From positions 1 to 7,902 of the forward strand of contig SBBV01000147.1 in the NCBI GenBank assembly GCA_005240015.1: 7,902 nt of DNA, in the 5' to 3' direction. Below the pieces are notes generated by a model, which saw only the letters and a list, made by a program, of their open reading frames with translations, ran no database searches and was not told the DNA's origin. Positions 6,070 through 7,902 of this stretch are shown piece after piece. The DNA is from Candidatus Odyssella thessalonicensis (GTDB lineage Bacteria > Pseudomonadota > Alphaproteobacteria > Bin65). Position 1 is the stretch's first letter. Each line of letters begins with the position of its first letter. A program made the translations under genes and the position numbers.

Positions 6070-7707
6070 ATGGCGCAGGCGGACTTTCCTCGGCACCGCC
6101 GCGAGGACGTCGCGGCGTTCGTCGCGGGCGGCTATTGGAACGCCGACACGATCGCAACCTATCTGCGCAGCTGGGCCGAGCGTACGCCCGACAAGGTGGC
6201 GATCCGCGGTCCCAACGGCGCGCTCAGTTATCGCGAAACCCTCGCCGCCGCCCGCCGCCTGGCCAACGCCCTCTTGGATCTCGGCCTGCGCAAGGGTGAC
6301 ACCGTCGCAATCCAGCTGCCGAACCTGCCCGAGTTCCTGATCGCCTATTTCGGCGTGACCATGATGGGTGGGATCCTGTCGACGATGCACATGCCCTACC
6401 GCGCGGGCGAGATGGAGCCGCTGCTGCGCCACGCCAGCGCGCGCGCGGTGATCGCGGCGGCGCCCACCGCCGCCTATGACGCGCCGGCGACGATGCGGGG
6501 CCTCAGCCGCGCGGTTCCGAGCCTCGAGCACGTCATCGTCGCCACCGGTCCGGCGCCCGCAGGCGCGCTGGCGCTGCACGATCTCATCGCGCGCGGCTCG
6601 GAACGCGACATTGCCGACCCGCCGGCGGCGCAAGATCCTTGCCTGCTGTGCTTCACCTCGGGCACCTCGGCGGCGCCCAAAGGTGTGCTGCGCACCTACG
6701 AAACGCTGACCGCAAACGCCCGAGTCTTCGCGCCGGAAATCCGCCTGACCCAGGACGACGTGGTGATGGTGGCGCCGCCGTTCACCCACGTCTTCGGGCT
6801 GTGCTGCGTGAACCTCACGCTCTACGCCGGCGCCACCAACGTGCTGATGCCGGTGTTCTCGCCCGACGCCTATGCCGGAACGCTGCGCAACGGCCGTCCG
6901 AACATGGTGTTCAGCGCGCCCGCGCACGTCGCCGCGACCATCAAGGCGGGGCTGCTCGACCAGCGTGAAGGCCTCGATTCGATCCGCGACGTGATCGTCG
7001 CCGGCTCGGTGTGCCCGCCGGAGGTGGCGGCCGCCCTCGAGCAGCGGCTGCCCCGCGGCCGCGTCGGCCAACTCTTCGGCATGACCGAAGTGATCCTCGT
7101 CATGCAGACACCGCTCGATGCCCCGCCGGCGCTCCGGCACAACAGCACCGGACGCTGCACGCGCGGCATTGCGGCGCGCATCGCCGCGCCCGACGGCCAC
7201 GTGCTCGGCGCCGGCGCCGAAGGCGAACTCCAATTGCGCGGCTACTCGGTGTTCGCCGGCTACCTCGCCAACGACGCGGCCAATCGCGCCAGCTTCACCG
7301 CCGACGGCTGGTTCAAGACCGGCGATCTCGCCACCATGGATGGCGAGGGCAATGTCGCGATCACCGGCCGCGTCAAGGATTTGATCAACCGCGGCGGCAT
7401 CAAGATCAATCCGACCGACCTCGAAAACCTCATCGCCGCGCATGACAGCGTCGTGCAGGCCGCGATCGTGCCGATGCCGGACGAGATCCTCGGCGAGAAG
7501 GCCTGCCTGTTCGTCACGCTGGCACCCGGCAAGACGCTCACCTTCGAGCAGCTGACGGGCTATCTCGCCGACAACGACGTCGCCAAGATGAAATGGCCTG
7601 AGCGACTCGAGATCATCGCCGAAATGCCGATGACGCCGACGCGCAAGATCGTCAAGGGCGAGCTCGCGCGGCGCCTGACCGGCACGGCCGCGCGGATTGC
7701 ACCATGA
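6070..7707 (+). CDS. AMP-dependent acyl-CoA ligase (class I adenylate-forming enzyme)
   Basis: This 545-aa protein has the normal length for an ANL-superfamily acyl- or aryl-CoA synthetase, converting a carboxylic acid, ATP and CoA to the acyl-CoA via an acyl-adenylate. Core motifs are the phosphate-binding loop SGTSAAPKGV (about 196-205), FGMTE (336-340), GWFKTGD (413-419), the hinge region GRVKDLINRGGIKI just after it, and the C-terminal catalytic lysine Lys526 in TPTRKIVKG. The N-terminal GYW followed by an AERTPDKVAI-type segment recalls aryl-acid and cyclohexanecarboxylate activating enzymes such as the EntE/AliA group, so a cyclic or aromatic acid substrate is possible but unproven. The reading frame is open back to 5827, but ATG 6070 is chosen because family similarity starts there, GGAAAG lies just upstream, and the promoter and operator fall between 6006 and 6045. 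It overlaps the next gene by 4 bp. Confidence 0.92.
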   Translation: MAQADFPRHRREDVAAFVAGGYWNADTIATYLRSWAERTPDKVAIRGPNGALSYRETLAAARRLANALLDLGLRKGDTVAIQLPNLPEFLIAYFGVTMMGGILSTMHMPYRAGEMEPLLRHASARAVIAAAPTAAYDAPATMRGLSRAVPSLEHVIVATGPAPAGALALHDLIARGSERDIADPPAAQDPCLLCFTSGTSAAPKGVLRTYETLTANARVFAPEIRLTQDDVVMVAPPFTHVFGLCCVNLTLYAGATNVLMPVFSPDAYAGTLRNGRPNMVFSAPAHVAATIKAGLLDQREGLDSIRDVIVAGSVCPPEVAAALEQRLPRGRVGQLFGMTEVILVMQTPLDAPPALRHNSTGRCTRGIAARIAAPDGHVLGAGAEGELQLRGYSVFAGYLANDAANRASFTADGWFKTGDLATMDGEGNVAITGRVKDLINRGGIKINPTDLENLIAAHDSVVQAAIVPMPDEILGEKACLFVTLAPGKTLTFEQLTGYLADNDVAKMKWPERLEIIAEMPMTPTRKIVKGELARRLTGTAARIAP

Positions 7708-7902
7708 GCGCGGCGGCACCGGCGTCCACGGCGCGAGGCCGATTTGTCGGCCAAGCGATACCGCGGTTCGAAGACCCGGCGCTGCTGCGCGGGCGCGGGC
7801 GCTTCCTCGACGATTTGCCGGTCAAACCGGGGACGCTGCATGGCGCGATCCTGCGCTCGCCCCATCCGCATGCCGAAATCCTTTCGATCGACACGAGCGC
7901 TG
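7704..7902 (+). CDS. Xanthine dehydrogenase family molybdopterin-binding subunit, N-terminal part (runs off right edge)
   Basis: An ATG overlapping the ligase stop (ATGA) opens 66 codons to the window edge. Residues 14-64 match the N-terminus of large Mo-cofactor subunits: FVGQAIPRFEDPALLRGRGR, then FLDDL, then GTLHGAILRSPHPHAEILSID. It is a paralogue of the protein at the left edge (35 of 53 aligned residues identical by hand count), but differs in codons and N-terminal tail, so it is not a recent duplicate. Only the start of the hammerhead domain is present; Mo-binding motifs and any FeS/FAD partners lie outside. There is no clear Shine-Dalgarno sequence, so translation is probably coupled to the ligase. 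Co-transcription with a CoA ligase suggests the two act in one catabolic route. Confidence 0.88.
   Translation, partial: MSAAAPASTARGRFVGQAIPRFEDPALLRGRGRFLDDLPVKPGTLHGAILRSPHPHAEILSIDTSA

Noticed and set aside
1..7902. CRISPR arrays, tRNA/rRNA genes, insertion sequences, attachment sites
   Set aside because: No regularly spaced repeats, RNA-gene signatures, transposase or integrase motifs were found on reading both strands. The only repeats are the edge fold-back, the operator dyads and the 12-bp direct repeat.

Overview
High-GC bacterial DNA, dense with protein genes and very short gaps. GC-rich codon use, an FCD-type GntR regulator, xanthine-dehydrogenase-family (Mo-hydroxylase) genes and a hyuA-hyuB pair together suggest an environmental proteobacterium, most likely an alphaproteobacterium. 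This placement is an inference from style and gene content, not from a marker gene. The window looks like a catabolic cluster.

Layout. (1) 1-225, minus strand: N-terminal 75 codons of a xanthine dehydrogenase family molybdopterin-binding subunit, running off the left edge. Its last 21 bases form an exact inverted repeat with 61-81, so the left edge is probably a fold-back or assembly junction. (2) 226-433: divergent promoter region with two AT-rich operator-like dyads, A at 267-281 and B at 391-405. (3) 434-2491 and 2488-4200, plus strand: hyuA and hyuB, the two subunits of an ATP-dependent hydantoinase/5-oxoprolinase-type enzyme, overlapping by 4 bp. (4) 4222-5130, plus: an alpha/beta hydrolase with an unusual nucleophile elbow. 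(5) 5139-5966, minus: an FCD-family GntR regulator, convergent with the hydrolase gene at an 8-bp gap. (6) 5967-6069: a compact divergent promoter holding a third copy of the same operator, C at 6031-6045. (7) 6070-7707, plus: an AMP-dependent acyl-CoA ligase. (8) 7704-7902, plus: the N-terminus of a second xanthine dehydrogenase family molybdopterin-binding subunit, overlapping the ligase by 4 bp and leaving on the right. No RNA genes, CRISPR array, insertion sequence or phage genes were seen.

How the genes may work together. All three intergenic control regions carry the same dyad, ATAC(A/G)-CC(A/T/G)-TGTAT in an AT-rich island, and nothing like it was noticed inside the genes. The simplest reading is that the GntR protein binds all three, controlling both outward-facing Mo-hydroxylase transcription units, the hyuAB-hydrolase operon and its own gene. 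A plausible pathway is hydroxylation of an N-heterocycle (or similar ring) by the Mo enzymes, ATP-dependent opening of the resulting lactam or imide by HyuAB, hydrolysis of an amide or ester by the alpha/beta hydrolase, and CoA activation of the acid by the ligase. An alternative is an acetophenone-carboxylase-like route, in which a HyuAB-related carboxylase feeds a beta-keto acid to a CoA ligase. The substrate cannot be determined from this window.
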